A DNA stretch of 64,000 bases, from the NCBI GenBank assembly GCA_003117195.1, contig BDSI01000070.1:496501-560500 (forward strand), written 5' to 3'. Under the pieces are notes generated by a model. That model saw only the letters and a list, made by a program, of their open reading frames with translations. It did no database searches and had not been told where the DNA came from. The stretch comes from Eudorina sp. 2006-703-Eu-15. Taxonomy: Eukaryota > Chlorophyta > Chlorophyceae > Chlamydomonadales > Volvocaceae. This document shows positions 10,231 through 28,951 of the stretch, piece by piece (the first letter of the stretch is position 1; every line of letters starts with the position of its first letter). Position numbers and translations under genes: made by a program.

Positions 10231-12556
10231 CGTCGCAAACAAACGCACCCCAGGGCCTGTCACCACCACCCTGGATGCTCCCCACGCTATTCGCGCTCGA
10301 GGTCTTGGAGGACAACGCCTGGCTCATGGGGATCGGGGGATGTGTGGCAGCAGCTGGGATGGCGAGTTGGCGACCCCCGACCGCCCACCCCACCCTCTCC
10401 GCGCCCCACTGACCCCCACACAGACCCAGGAGCCTACCTGCCCCGGCGAGCCAACTACGTACACTTGGATCACGCCCCTGCCTGTCGCAGGAAGCGAGAA
10501 CGGCGGACCCTCAGTCCATCCTTAAAGGGCGGCCCTACACACCTACCGGCGAAAGTCAGCGACAGCTGGCCATGCGCCCAGCTCCGCCGCCAACCCCAAA
10601 GAGCACAAGACCGATCCGTCAACCTCGGGGGCCGGCGGCCCTACCGTGTCGGGCCGCTTTCGTGACCGCGACCGTCGCCATCAGTACGACGAACCTCAAT
10701 GCACTCCCCCCGCTGCTCCGCCCATCGGCAGTTCCCATGCGAGTATACCTGTTATCGCTGTTGCCCAGTTCCCTAACGCTGTTTGCGCCCTGACTGGATT
10801 TACCCCCCGCGCTTCGTGCCCCTTCGTGCCCCTTCGTGCTCCATTGTGCACGCATGCACTCAAGTAAATGTCCTACACGTAGTGACGTGTGGTCGCACTA
10901 CTAAGTCTTTAAGTCGGGTCCTGGATGAATCCGACGGCATCCTCCTCCAGCCTGATGACCGCCCCGCTGGGCCACCCTCTTTACTCGCCCTACCGCTGCC
11001 CCATTCAGCCCAACGCGGCGACACGAACTGCTCGGCCACGCATCGACGGCGTTGATCCTCTGCACATCCGGGTTTGCGAGTCTGTCGTTTGCGCCAATGT
11101 GAACCCGAGCCGTGAGGGGTTCAGCCGTGAAGGGTTGCTACAGTACATGGGCGAGACATCCTTCAAGCTGGCTGGTGGTTGGCGACTCGCCATCAGGGCT
11201 CGCCAACCTACTGCTGATTGCGCAACCGCCACCCACCCTACCTGAGAGTGTTTTAGGGAAGACCGAGCAACTCACGCGTCACGCCGCCCCAACGGAGCTT
11301 AGGTTATAAGACAAGAAAAATCATGCGGTTTGGGGCGTGCAACAGAGGACCTTTACATCTACCCCTCCTTTCATTCCGACGCACCGATCGGCAGCGTGAG
11401 CCCGCCCCATCGTCCGGCGGTACGACATCGGCTCACGCACAGCCAACGAACAAACCGTCCACACCTACCTGGACATCACCCAAGGGCGGTCCTCTCAGCA
11501 CGAGTCGCAGCAACCAACGACTCAACAACATGGCGCGCCTCTTGAGTGTCATCGGGCTCGCGGCCCGGTAGCCTCCCTGCTTTATTGCGTGCTGGCAGAC
11601 GTATGAGGGGCTTTACTGAATGAACTGTGTTGCGGTCCAGAACACCGGCACCAGCCGAATGCAAACTCCGCGCCCGGGCAACCAGGTACACCCCTGCCTG
11701 AAACATTGCCGAAGACTTCATCTCCCTTCGCAGGAGCACACACACACACATGTCTGTTTTTTCGCGGCTCAGCTTTTCTCTTTGATAACACACATGCACC
11801 ATCCTCCACGTGGTGGTGGACCCCAACGTTAACGGTGTCCCATAAAAACTGTACAGCAAATATACGACATGGCCTGTCGAGAATCTCGACGAACGCAATC
11901 ATAGGCACCGCAGGGAATCCCTTCCCGCTGTCCGGCCCATCCCATATGGCACGCAGCCTCTTGAGGTCCGCACGTACTTGCTAACCCCCCTTAAACCCTT
12001 TGACAATTAGACACAGAACAAGATGCGGGCACTGGCGTTCTTCGAGCGTGCGATTAACGAGTAGGGGGTGCCGGCGTTTTCAAGCCGAAAATGGGCTCGA
12101 CCCCTGTGCACCCTCACCACCTTCCGAGGTAGGTATGATGAAACAGAGCAGGCGCGCAAGCCGCAGCCATCCGTCGTACTCAACATAATTACGGTGCACA
12201 ATGCAATGAGGTGCCTGGCCCAGTATTGGCTGCTGGCTCATATGCACGCATTCGGAGCACATCCTGCCGTAGACACGAGACGCGTTCAGTCAGTGTATGA
12301 TGACCTTGCAGCGGATGGGCCAGCTGGCGCGGTGCGCCAGGGAGGGCGTCAGAGGCCGGGCAGCACAAGAGACCCCTAGTGACCCCTCGCAGCTCCGTTA
12401 CCCTCTGCATGCGGCTCTAGAGGACGATATGCGGTCTTTCTCTCATGAGAGGAAAGGTACAGCTTGTTGCTACACCGCCCGCACACGGCAGAATTGCAGA
12501 ATTGCAAAACTGCACACGACAAATACGTTTTGAGGCGTCCTTCTCGCTACGATAGG
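10231..12556. other. Intergenic; no supported gene
   Basis: Several open frames of 70-140 codons on both strands overlap one another and show neither family resemblance nor a consistent splice pattern. A short CA run lies near 11735-11750. I see no RNA gene. Confidence 0.5.
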
Positions 12557-13575
12557 TTACGGCTTGTTCGATGCGCAGGTGCCCCGACACACCAGCATGC
12601 CCTGAATGGCACCACCGGGTTGCGCCGTGGTGTGCACGTTGACGTACAGGAGGCCGCTCTTCAACAAGTTGAGGAAGGTTGCCGCGGTCATGCCCGGAGT
12701 GATCTTCGCGAGGTCAGCCTCAGTGAAGGTGGCGTTGGCATTGTAACGGCGCTCGTACGACACCGGCGGGTTGAGCAGTACGGGCGTCGGGCCCGTCATC
12801 TTGGGGAAGATGTAGGTGATGATGGGGTTGCGCAGGGTTGCGTTCCGCTGCGGGTGTTGCATGGAAACACAAGGAGCACATGCTTATGGAGGTGTTGTAT
12901 GCAAGCCAAACGTGAACCGCCTACACAGATCAGCAGGCTTCTCACAGTCAATGTGTCGCGGCGTGATGTTTCACAGCCACGCGTACTCCAATCATGCGCC
13001 ACCGAAGGCCGACAGACAGGGACAGAGCCACATGCGTGCAATAGGTGGGCAATCACAGTGAGCTGCCGGACAAAATATATGGACATGCGACATTGCGGGG
13101 AGAGCTCGTCAGGAGTGGATGTCGCTCGTACAAGATGCTCTTCTCTACGACGCTCCACTGCAGCTGTCGTCACAGATTCAGGACATACCAGGTGAATATG
13201 TGCCATCGTCATGTTTTTAAGGCTGCCCTTCAATTCCAGCTTGATGCTGCCCTGGTTGTTGTACCAGTTGAAGACCGCCCTGCCCTGTCCGGTTGCCTGC
13301 GTGCGTGAAACAACAGAGGCACAGCAGGTTGCCGCGTCACCATTCAAAGTGTTCGTACACATCAAAACAATTAGTCCGCAGCATTGTCAGTCGCTGGGAA
13401 ATGCATGTCAAACGTAAGGCATCCATGCGCCCGCAGGACGAAGACGTACGTTTCCAGCAACGTTGGCGACGGCAATAATGGCGCCAGCTGGCCCCTTACT
13501 GCTCGGGGAGGACCTGGCATAGGCACCGGCGATGAACAAGAGAATTGAAACAGCTATGAAGCGACGGCCGATCAT
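12557..13575 (-). CDS. Secreted CHRD-domain protein, intact
   Basis: Exons 13450-13575, 13189-13296 and 12557-12847, all phase 0, 174 residues. The ATG at 13575 opens a signal peptide (MIGRRFIAVSILLFIAGAYA). CHRD core: AVFNWYNNQGSIKLELKG, MTMAHIHL, NPIITYIFPKM, LLNPPVSY, TEADLAKITPGMTAATFLNL, GLLYVNVHTTAQPGGAIQG. The Cys pair in the tail (LVCRGTCASN) is conserved with the 4941-6022 gene, to which it is closest. Donors GTACGT and GTATGT; acceptors ACGCAG and CCGCAG. Probably extracellular; the ligand is unknown. Confidence 0.88.
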
Positions 13576-14590
13576 TGCGACTGAGTGGTAAGACTTCGCG
13601 ACAACGTGTTGCGAATTTTGTAGCAGTCAATTCAAGAACTTGCGGCGACGCTTATTGCAAATTGTAGCCATTGTGAGTAGATGACGTGTTTACATGTGAG
13701 TTTCGAGCCCTGGAGCGCCCGACACCGTACAGTTGTGGGATTTTTCAAAAAACAATTGAAACTCGCACTAAGCATCCACGCAACGTTTGATGAAATGGCG
13801 GAATTTTACTAATGATTTTATGGTTGGATTGCGATAAATTGCAACGTCGTAGATTCCCTGCAGGCAAATGGAGTATTTTGTCTTACAGGCTTCCCATGAT
13901 ATGCAATTTTGTTTAAAATATATTGTTCTCATATATAGATTGCGTGTGATCAATGGTTGCTGCACCCCTGAAACGGTAGCTCATGTACGGTACCGTAGAC
14001 GCACTCTCGGCGAATGCTGCTGAGCCGGCCATCCCTACCGATGCGGTATTCGTTACAGTTACAAATCAAAAGTTAATGTCTCGGTCTCTCTTCGGCGGTA
14101 TCCTTTGGTCTCAACATGACCTTGTGTATGTGGGGCGCTTCCCTTGTCTGCAAATTGGTTATCCTCAAGAGACCCAACCAATCCTATGACATTGTGTAAC
14201 TGTACTGCGCTTGACCTGATCTTCGATCGTGTAACGTGGATTCGGTGGATTCGGTGCGCCGCGTAGAATGGATCACTGCAAATCATTACACCGCCTGGTA
14301 TGAGTAAGACACAAGTAATGCTCACTCGATGCGCAATATCTGGTAGAAATTCCGTAGGTGGATTTGCTGTAAGTCGTCAATTCTGTTGGTGTTTGAGGAA
14401 GAGCAATGCTGCGCGTGCTGAGTACCTGTCCTTGTCAACTATGATTTTGCTCCGTTTTGCTCTTGAGCGCAATCGCCCTTTCCTCTCTTACCTCAACTTA
14501 TGTTGATACTCCTTTTGGACACTGGGAGAGCACGTACATTAGTGCGTGCTCAGGCAACTTCATTCCTCTTCATTACGCCTTAGCAGCAGG

Positions 14591-14627
14591 CGGCTGCAGG
14601 TGTACACCTGCAGCTTACCTGCAGCCG
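14591..14627. repeat. Nested GC-rich palindrome
   Basis: A perfect 22-bp palindrome at 14593-14614 is centred on GTGTACAC and made of CTGCAG/CAGGTG half-sites. An outer inverted pair, CGGCTGCAGGT (14591) and ACCTGCAGCCG (14617), overlaps it. It could extrude as a cruciform or bind a dimeric factor; no function is evident. Confidence 0.7.
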
Positions 14628-17339
14628 TCTGCAGCTTGCCACTCGGCCGGGATCTTCAACTTCGCGCACAATCGCCTCGCTGGAAAGCTACGGTTACCTC
14701 AACCGATGCAGATACGATGCAGATCGTGCGTGGCTGTGTCTGCCATGTCCTTCACGTCTTCTTCGTCTCTGTATGGGCTGCTCGGCGGTCGGACATGATG
14801 CCGTACGCATGTCCAGAATTGCCTGAAGCTCGTGCATAGTGATCAAAATGCAGTGGAAGCGTCGCAAGGTGTGACCCCTGTGCATGAAATAACCTGTGCT
14901 TCATCAGGTACCTGGTCTGCAGCAGGCAGGCGCAAATTTCGGAAGGAGCCAAGTCTCCTTGTCCGCACGTGTTGTCTGTCTTAGCGTGGACTTCTCTTGG
15001 CCCTTCTTGACGTGGCATAACCACTTAGGTAGGTAGGCAGCTGCTCGCCGGTAAACTTCTGTGCTATTGTGCGTGGGCGCGGTTAATGTGTGTACGGGAT
15101 TGTACGAGGGCTGGGAGTGACCGACCTCCAGTCGGCAGAGGTGAGTAGGCTGCGAAATTGAGGGTGCCTTGCTGTTAGCGCAATGGTCTTTGATAACCCC
15201 TAGACCTCCCAACATGTCAGGCATAACAGGCAAGGAGGTCAGCGTGCGTGCGCAGTTACGCCGCCTACGCCAGAAGAACCTCTTGGGGTGACTCGGGGTG
15301 ACGTCGGTGTCGGTGGACGCCATTGCGCTACACTGCATCTGGCCTGGGCGCCGAGAAGGGGTTGCGGGTAGAATGAGGTAGCTGATGTTAGGCTTGCCGG
15401 TGATGGCCGGTTGGGTTTTTCGCTGGTGCAGAGATAGAGTGTACAGCAGGGCACGATGGAATGCAGGATGACTACTGCTCACATGCGGGGAGGTAGTCTG
15501 GCCCGACTCTGCAACACAAGCAGCGATGTGCCATCAAGCTACTCAATCCACGCTTGGTTTTGCCAGGTCACCTTCTGGATCCTCATCGCCTTGAATGCAC
15601 ACCCCGGGTTTCTCGCGTAGCATATCCCGGTCGTGCGAGGAAGTCGCGCTGCGAGTCAGAAGAGGGTTCGGAAAGCGCTAGCGCCTTGGTAGCAGGTAAG
15701 GCACGCGCGCGAGCATGCCTCCACAGTCCACACCACAGCGCACACGTGAATCGCCCGACGCCCGGGCGTTATTGAACTGGCTCACTGACCAGTCAGGTTT
15801 CGGATGTCCCATGACCTGCTGCGGACACGGCAGCACCCGGGAAGGCCGTGTGTGGCGCTGGTGACTGCCCTGATCGTCTCTGACTGTGACACGCCCCGAT
15901 GACGGCTCGGCACATATCAAGTGGTAGGCTCACCATTATAATTGATGTGGACCCCTTGGGTCATCGGTGAGAGCCGTAGCTTCCTCACCACACAATACAG
16001 AAACGAAATCGCGCCACCGTGGCGCCACGCTGGTCGTACTGCTGCGAACAACGCAATTCCGACTTTCACCTCCAGACCATCTGTGCTGAGGTGTGAGCAG
16101 ACGCTGCTGTCTGCAGAAGCTGGCAGCAGCTGAGCACGATCGGAACGCGCTCGCGCAGAATCATACCCTTCGTGATCACGTGCGCAGTTTTTTGGGCGGG
16201 GCCCCAGCGCGAAGCGCGTTCCATCAATAGTTTCATAGCAAATATAAGGCAAAAACAGGGTGCGAAAAAGCCGCGGTGAGACCCCGACTTCGGCCATCGG
16301 TTGGTACTCGGTATGCTATCCTTTTGCATCTTGAGACTTTGATTCAATACATATTGTTGAATTGTATTCATCTGGCAAGACAGAAAGGCAAATCTTGATG
16401 TTGGTGGCATCTTGATGTTCAAACATCAGAACACAATGGAAGTTCAAATCAGCACGCGCCACCGCCAATTATAATTTAATTATACGCTGGCCATAACCCG
16501 GGGGGCGGGGGGCGGGAGGCTAGACACGATGGCCCGTTGGGGTCCGCTACAGCCTGGATCATTCATCTTGTGCCGGTCTTGGATAACAAGACTGTAGCTG
16601 CGCGATGTTGTTGCGTAGGAGCCATGGTTGGACAGGAATGAAGGCCAGTTATGTCATTTTGTGAGGCTCATCGGGCCATGGACATCGAATTAAAGTGTGA
16701 AGCCTGAACGGTCAACTTCTGACGCCGATGTCAGAGACTCATGCCGATACTATTTCAGGTAGAACATATATACATCTCTGTAATAACGAGCGAGTCCCAT
16801 AGTGTTATGTTTAGTCCTCCGAAGTCTGAAGAGAAATTACGAACCGTGGACAGTTTCCGCGCCCGCCACCGCCCGCCTGGTAGCTCCAAATCACACACAC
16901 CGACAGTTCCTGCCTACAAAAAAAGATTTATCTTGCCACAGCTCTCAATTCAACTCAACTCAATTCAATTTTTGTGCGATATGAATTACTAATATATAGT
17001 TGAACCACATGTTGAGGTAGGAAGAACATGCTTCCCTGTAAATCGTTTCTCTTTAAATACATCAGCTTGAAAACATCAGCTTTCCAAACTGCGTTTACAA
17101 TGATCGCCTGAATCGGAAGTTGCCTTACATGTTGGTCCTTCCGAAAACGATGCAAGTGCAACATTGCGCAGTATGCATACTACAAGTACCTTAAAAACAT
17201 GTATCAAAAAGAGATTACAGGATTATTTCATTTACGGTCAGAAGATATCAGGAACCGGGCCGACTCAGCTGGTGGGTGCAAATGCACGCACTCGCTTGCA
17301 GCGCAACCTGTGGCAGGAATCAAGTTCGGACTCGCGTTG

Positions 17340-17400
17340 GGCCACTGAATGGTAATTCAGTAATTACCATTCAGTGGCCATTGGGTGGCACCTACCCAAT
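17340..17400. repeat. Perfect 18-bp hairpin plus adjacent smaller hairpin
   Basis: GGCCACTGAATGGTAATT (17340-17357) is followed after a 4-nt CAGT loop by its exact reverse complement (17362-17379). A second imperfect inverted pair ATTGGGT/ACCCAAT follows at 17380-17400. No coding sequence nearby. Confidence 0.85.
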
Positions 17401-18727
17401 GTGGTTGTACTTCTTCACAGGATGTTCAAAGAGATGGGAGAGGGACAGGCGACATCAAAGCGGGGATTTGAAACTAAAATGGAGCGGTCGGAGAAACTAA
17501 TCGGAGCGAAATCGCCAGCTTCGAAGCCAAGACGTCCCGCGCGTGGAGGCGATGCCAGAGCCAGAGACAAGCCACAGGGAACCGTACATGCCAGCATGCC
17601 GTCGTCATGCAGCCACGGAATGTCCCGAAGCTCACATTTATCATACGTTGCACACGCGGAGAGGATTCCCCGTGAATGGCGCGCACGCACACGTAAACCT
17701 CCACTGCCTTCACTGGACTATGCAAGACACTGCATCGAGTTGGATGGGTCGGAAATATACATCCTGGTTAGCGCAGAGCTTCCTCACCTACCCTGCTGGT
17801 TTGCACACACGCCTCACGATGTCATTGGCTGGACGCTTCCTGCGCTACGCGTGTCGCCGTGACTTAGCTAGACGTCGGACAGTCGGGCCTGAAGGGGCCG
17901 TGCAACGGCCACCGGTGCAGTCCCAGACGCCAGACCGCTCCTCCGATCAGTCCGACGACAAGCGGTGTGGGTTCACGCTCGGCCGTGGCCGTTGCTGTTA
18001 ACGCTCTGACTGCATGTGCCGCTCAGCGACCGCGGCTGCATGACGACGGCGTGCTGGCAAGAACCGTATGCAAGCATACTTCGGAGTGAAGTTACGAGTT
18101 CGTGTGATATAAGCCAAGCCCCGTGCGGTTAGGTACCTTCGCCCATCCCTATCATGGCCTGTGCGACGTGCGTCTGATTTTTTTGCAACAAATCGAGGCA
18201 GACTTTGCCCGTTTAAAAGTTGCAGACCCGGACGCAGTAAATGTGAGTTAAAATAAACGCAACGATGCCTTAAATAGTTCGGTGTAATCAAGGGTGACTG
18301 CTTGCCTGCTGATGTTCAACAAGGGCAACGTTTCCACTCAGATCGTTGCTTCAACATGTGGGTCGGGAATGCCGCACGCTCCGTGGCAGCTTTATTTACT
18401 AATTACTGATCCGTGATAAGCAAAGGAAATGTTGGACATTGAATATCCTGGTGACCTGTACGGCGAGCGGGCTTGCAGAACAACCCTTCTGCCCAGCCTG
18501 TGTCTGTGATATAGCTTTACGTTGCCAGACGTCTATCTTTTCTGTCAGAGATGCTGAGGTCGGCGACCGACCGGTCTCTGCACACCCGATACGACCGAAG
18601 CTCGCGACGCTGCGACGCGCCGTCTCCCCTCATTGGCCGCTCCCATTCTTCCATACAATTGACCGTAAATCGCTTACGCTCGAACGCTCCTAGCAGCAAC
18701 CACGGCGCCACGACAGGGACTCGCAGC

Positions 18728-21700
18728 ATGACCAGCGGTACCAGCGGGGGCAGTACCAGCGGAGCAGGCGCCGAACGCAGCGCGAGCGTGGGCAGCGTCC
18801 CGCCGAATGCGAAGGTGAAAGCCCTATCGTTCCAAAACGCGCACGGGGAGCGGCTCGCGGCCACGTTCGTGGACACGGGATCCCCAGACGTAGCAATCTT
18901 CTGCCACGGCTACGCGGCCACAAAGGTAGGGTAGGGTGGGCGAAGCAGAACGCCCAACACGCCCAGGGGCCCTTCCCGGGCGGGGTGTGAGGTGAGGCGC
19001 TAAGCGGTGCTCCGCTAAGCGTCGCTAACGATGTGCTGTGTAGCCTTTATTCAGTCATTTGCGTAAACCCCAACGTGGGTTTCTCGCTAATCAGTAAATA
19101 CACCCCCAACCAGTCGCCGCGGGTTCTGCCAGGGGAATGGGCGAACCCCCGGAAGAAGAATCCGCATCAGTGAAAGCTGCACCCATGGTGTAGAGGGTGC
19201 GCTGCTGAGATGGGGAGCAGTTGGACGGACGAGGCAATTGAGGCCATGGCGATCTGGCATTCCTTGGCGCGGAACCGCACTGCCTGGCCTACTAAGCCGG
19301 TAGGGATGAGCCATGAGCGTGTTGGGAGGGGGCCGGCGCCCCGGCCCCCACGATGGTCCCACCACAACCACCACAATCACCTCAACTACCACAACCACCG
19401 CGACCATCTCCGCTGCCGTGGACACGCCAGGGAAGGCACCGCAAACACAGCACGGCCGCCGCCCCTCGCGCCCGCTGAGTCACGCTTCCTGCAGGACGGC
19501 TTCCACTTCCCCAATCTGGCCGCTGAGCTGGCGGCGCAGGGCAAGAGCAGTCTGCGGTTCGACTTCGCCGGGAATGGCGAGTCGGAGGTGCGGTGTCGGA
19601 AGCGGCCTTTGACTGCGGCTGGTGGAGGAATGTGGAGAGAAGACGGGTCGGACTCACCGGGCAACCGGCAAACGGGGAACCGGGGAACCAGGCAGCGGTC
19701 TGCCTGCCCCTCGATGACGGGAACCCGACCGTAGCAGCCGCCGCGCTCCCGCGCGCTCGAGGATCCCGAAACCAAGACCCAGAGCTGTTTCCCTGGCCCC
19801 TTCATATGGGTTTCAAATCCTGTGGCTCCGCGAGCTCCTGCAGACCAGCTCGTCCCAGTACGTGCCGCAGCACTGGCCCCGCTCCCAACCACCAACTGCC
19901 AACTGCCCGTTTTCCCTGGCCCCGCTCCTCCCGTTGGTCCCGCATCCCTGGGTCCCGTCACGCGGCGTATGCCTGCCTGGGTCCACAAACCCCGATCGTT
20001 CGAGTCGCGTGGCTGGGCGCCTGCATGGTTTTCCGTTCCGGGGACACGGCCGCATGCGGCTTCAATGTGTGCATCATTCAAATCGAGGTTCGCTCGTGTG
20101 GTGTAGCGGTGATCACTGTGGACTTTGAATCCACCAACCTGAGTTCGAATCTCAGCACGAGCTGTCGTATAATATATGACTGTGTTTGGCCCATCTCCCA
20201 GGGCTCATTCAGCTTCGGCAACTATTATCGGGAGGTCGGGGATCTGCGCGCCGCGGTGGAGTTCATCCGGAGGGACCTGCAGAGATCGGTGAGCGCAGTC
20301 GTGGGTGAGTCATCCGGGTTCCGGAGTTGCCGGGGACCCCAGCCCCCCGGGCAGTCCTCGGGTGCTTCTCCGGGTGGTGTCGTGCGGCCGCATGGTCGGG
20401 CGGCGTGCCTGCGAGCGGGTGTGTCGGGTGGGCTGTTGGTGCCACGTATTGGGTCAGGGCCGGGGCCCTGTGCTGCCTGTCCTTTTTGGGGCGGGGCAGG
20501 GGAGAAGCACCACCTAGGGGATTGCTCAGGGCTGACGGGGGGCTGGCGGGCGATGCGGGCGATGCAACTCCGCAGCTGCGTTCATGTCGTGCTAATGTGG
20601 GCGCCAAACGGGGTGTGTGCATGCGGGAAGCTAACACAGGGCAGCGGTGGTTGAACCGGATCCGTTCGCTTGCCCCCGGCGGCCCACCGCACGTGTGTGT
20701 GTGCAGGCCACAGCAAGGGCGGCAACGTCGTGCTGCTGTACGCGTCTCGGTACGACGACGTGCCGCACGTGGTCAACGTCGCGGGCCGGGGGCTGATGAG
20801 TCGGGGTATCAAGGTACGACTGCAGCACGGCGCGCGTCGTGCATGGCGCACCGCGGGTGATGGACGCCGTACGTGGCACGTACATGGCAGCGTGGGATGT
20901 ACCTCTCAACCCTATGAACCTTGGCCATATCCGGTGTACGGTCGTACAGTTGTTCAAGTACAGCCACAGACATCTGGTTGCGGCCGCCTGTCCTGCGGGG
21001 GTTAAGGGGGTCCATGGGGGGTCAATGTCCGCCCGGCCCCGCCGCGCCCCGCGGTGTTCGGCCTTACTACCGTACTTGAACCCGCAGGAGCGGTTCGGGG
21101 CTGACATCCTGGAGCGGCTGGCGACCCACGGGTCCATCGAGCAGGAGGTCCGGGTGGACGGCGGGCGGCGGATCAAGTACCCCTTAACACGGGAGGTGAG
21201 GCGACCGGGGTTGTGGGGAGGTGCGGACGGTGGGGGCGGGGTGAGGTGAGGTGCGCTGAGGTGGGTCGGCGTGAGGGACACAACCACACAAATCACCGTG
21301 TGTTCGGTGCCTGGACGACAGATTGAGGTCCTCAGCGTCTCGCGTCCTCAGCCCCGATGTTACGGACGCTGCGGGGTCGCTGTCTTCCAGCCCCAACATC
21401 CGCCCCTCCCCCGCAGGCGCCGCCGCGCCCCGTGCGGTTGTCCTCGGCCCCGGCATCAGCGCTCATCGCGGGATCTGGCTGCCTGTTGCCCCCATATGCC
21501 CTCCGCATCCAGCGCGCGCCTGTCCCCATGCCGCCCTACACCCTCCCTTTAAAAGCCACACCCAATCTCCCCCGCCCGCGTTCCGCGGCCCCTCCCCACC
21601 TCGCCCGCCCGCGTTCCGCGGCCCCTCCCCACATCGCCCGCGTTCCGCAGCTCCTTCCCACCTCCCCCACCCCATTCCGCCGCCCCTCCTCTCCCCTCCC

Positions 21701-22002
21701 CTTCCCTCCGCTTCCCTCCCCTCCCCGGTCAGAGCGTGGAGGAGCGCCTGGCGATGGACATGTTCGCCGAGGTGGCCAAGATCCGTAAGGCCCACGTGCT
21801 CACCCTGCACGGCAGCGCTGACACCGTGATCCCCGTGGAGGACGCGCACAGCCTGGCGGACCACATCGCCTCATCGCCACACACGCTGCTTGTGGTGGAG
21901 GGGGCGGACCACAACTTCCGGCAGCCGGAGAAAGGCCAGGAGGTGGTCCGGCTGATCGTGGAGCACCTGGCCCGCACCACTCGAGGGGCGGAGGACCGCT
22001 GA
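18728..22002 (+). CDS. Alpha/beta hydrolase (serine aminopeptidase S33-like)
   Basis: Six exons: 18728-18925, 19495-19587, 20202-20304, 20707-20813, 21088-21195 and 21733-22002; every junction closes in frame, 292 residues. The fold is recognisable in order: an HGYAATK oxyanion-hole loop (~residue 60), the RFDFAGNGES strand, a GHSKGG nucleophile elbow (Ser134), an Asp in LTLHGSADTVIPVEDA (Asp233) and a His in VEGADHNFRQPE (His263). The triad is complete. Such enzymes act on small esters, lipids or peptides; the substrate cannot be read from sequence. An in-frame ATG at 18551 would add 59 Arg/Ser-rich residues that could be an organelle transit peptide, so the start is uncertain. The second intron holds a tRNA-Gln gene. 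Convergent with the Hsp70 gene, whose stop lies 934 nt away. Confidence 0.9.
20092..20163 (+). tRNA. tRNA-Gln (anticodon TTG), inside an intron
   Basis: A 72-nt cloverleaf: acceptor stem GCTCGTG/CACGAGC with discriminator T, D arm starting GTGTAGCGGT, anticodon arm GTGGA-CTTTGAA-TCCAC giving anticodon TTG, and T arm CTGAG-TTCGAAT-CTCAG. The layout matches eukaryotic tRNA-Gln (CTTTGAA loop). It lies in the sense direction in the second hydrolase intron, 38 nt before the acceptor. No strong T-run terminator follows (only TGTTT near 20181). It could also be a tRNA-derived repeat, but all stems pair perfectly. Confidence 0.9.
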
Positions 22003-22935
22003 CGAGGAGCCAGGCGGGGACCCCTTGGGATGACTTCCGTTACCTTTGTCGGAGAAACATCAAACACAATCCCGCGATGGAGGTCATTGGGAACCCTTCG
22101 TTGATAATCTGGAACCCGTCGCTGCGGTTGAGGGGCCGCCGGGGCCGGTCAGCTGGAGTTGGGCGGGGGCGCCCAGCGGTGGGTAACCACTGTTGTGGGG
22201 TCGGAGACGAGAGGTGGGCTCGGAGAGGTGGGCTCGGAGAGGTGGGCTCGGAGAGGTGGGCTCGGAGGGTGAAGGGCGCGGATCTGATCCCGTGGTGATC
22301 TGAGTGAGGCCGGCCGGCCGGGCAGCAGCTGCAGCTGCAGCTGCAGCTGCAGCCGCCATGTACGGTACGCAAACGAGCGGAAGCAGTGCGCATCAGCTTC
22401 ACGGGCGGGCAGGCACGTCTCCGAGTGCGTGAACTGCTGCTGAGTCGAGAGGACGGGGTGGAGCTGGCTGCCCCGCTTGGGAAGCAACGCACGGCATATG
22501 CATATGCACGTGCTGTATGTACATTTTTGCTCGGCGTGCTGAACTGCTACAGGACCAGGTGTTCCGGGTGTGAACCCCATTTGGGCCGTTTGTCTGTGGG
22601 TTGTGTGGTAGTGCCAGTACGTGCCATACGCGCAGAACTGGCGCAAATGTATTGGGCGGATGTACGCAAACCGATGCTGGTCGGTCGCGGACGATGGCAA
22701 GTAAAGCGCAGCGAGATGGGTCCGGTCCGGCACGGTGCGCGCTTGCGTGCGGCTGGCGCGGCTGTCCCCATCGCTTACAAACGCCCCCTGAAGAGCTCCG
22801 CCTGAACACCGCCCGAACAGCGTTTACCTGCAGCAGACCTCTGCCATGTCTCGGGTAGTGAAAGGGTTTACCCCTTCCAGCAGCATCCCCCCTGCCCCCA
22901 GAAGGCTTCTGCGAGACCTCGTCATGGCAAAGTCC
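22003..22935. other. Convergent intergenic region with short tandem repeats
   Basis: 3' flanks of the hydrolase (+) and the Hsp70 gene (-). Contains four ~14-bp units (GGTGGGCTCGGAGA-type, ~22205-22270) and a CAGCTG/GCAGCT run at 22322-22353. No supported gene. Confidence 0.6.

Positions 22936-28951
<6,016 letters not shown>

Larger units (their letters stand above)
13576..18550. other. Long intergenic region with foldback sequences
   Basis: About 5 kb without a supportable gene. The longest open frame (14904-15482, minus) has no recognisable motif, no splice context and an unremarkable composition. The region includes the palindromes at 14591-14627 and 17340-17400 and several AT-rich stretches (13.8-13.95, 16.4 and 16.95-17.2 kb). 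Confidence 0.5.

Noticed and set aside
14904..15482. 192-codon minus-strand frame in the gene-poor region
   Set aside because: No recognisable motif, no splice partners and no coding-type codon bias compared with the confirmed exons.
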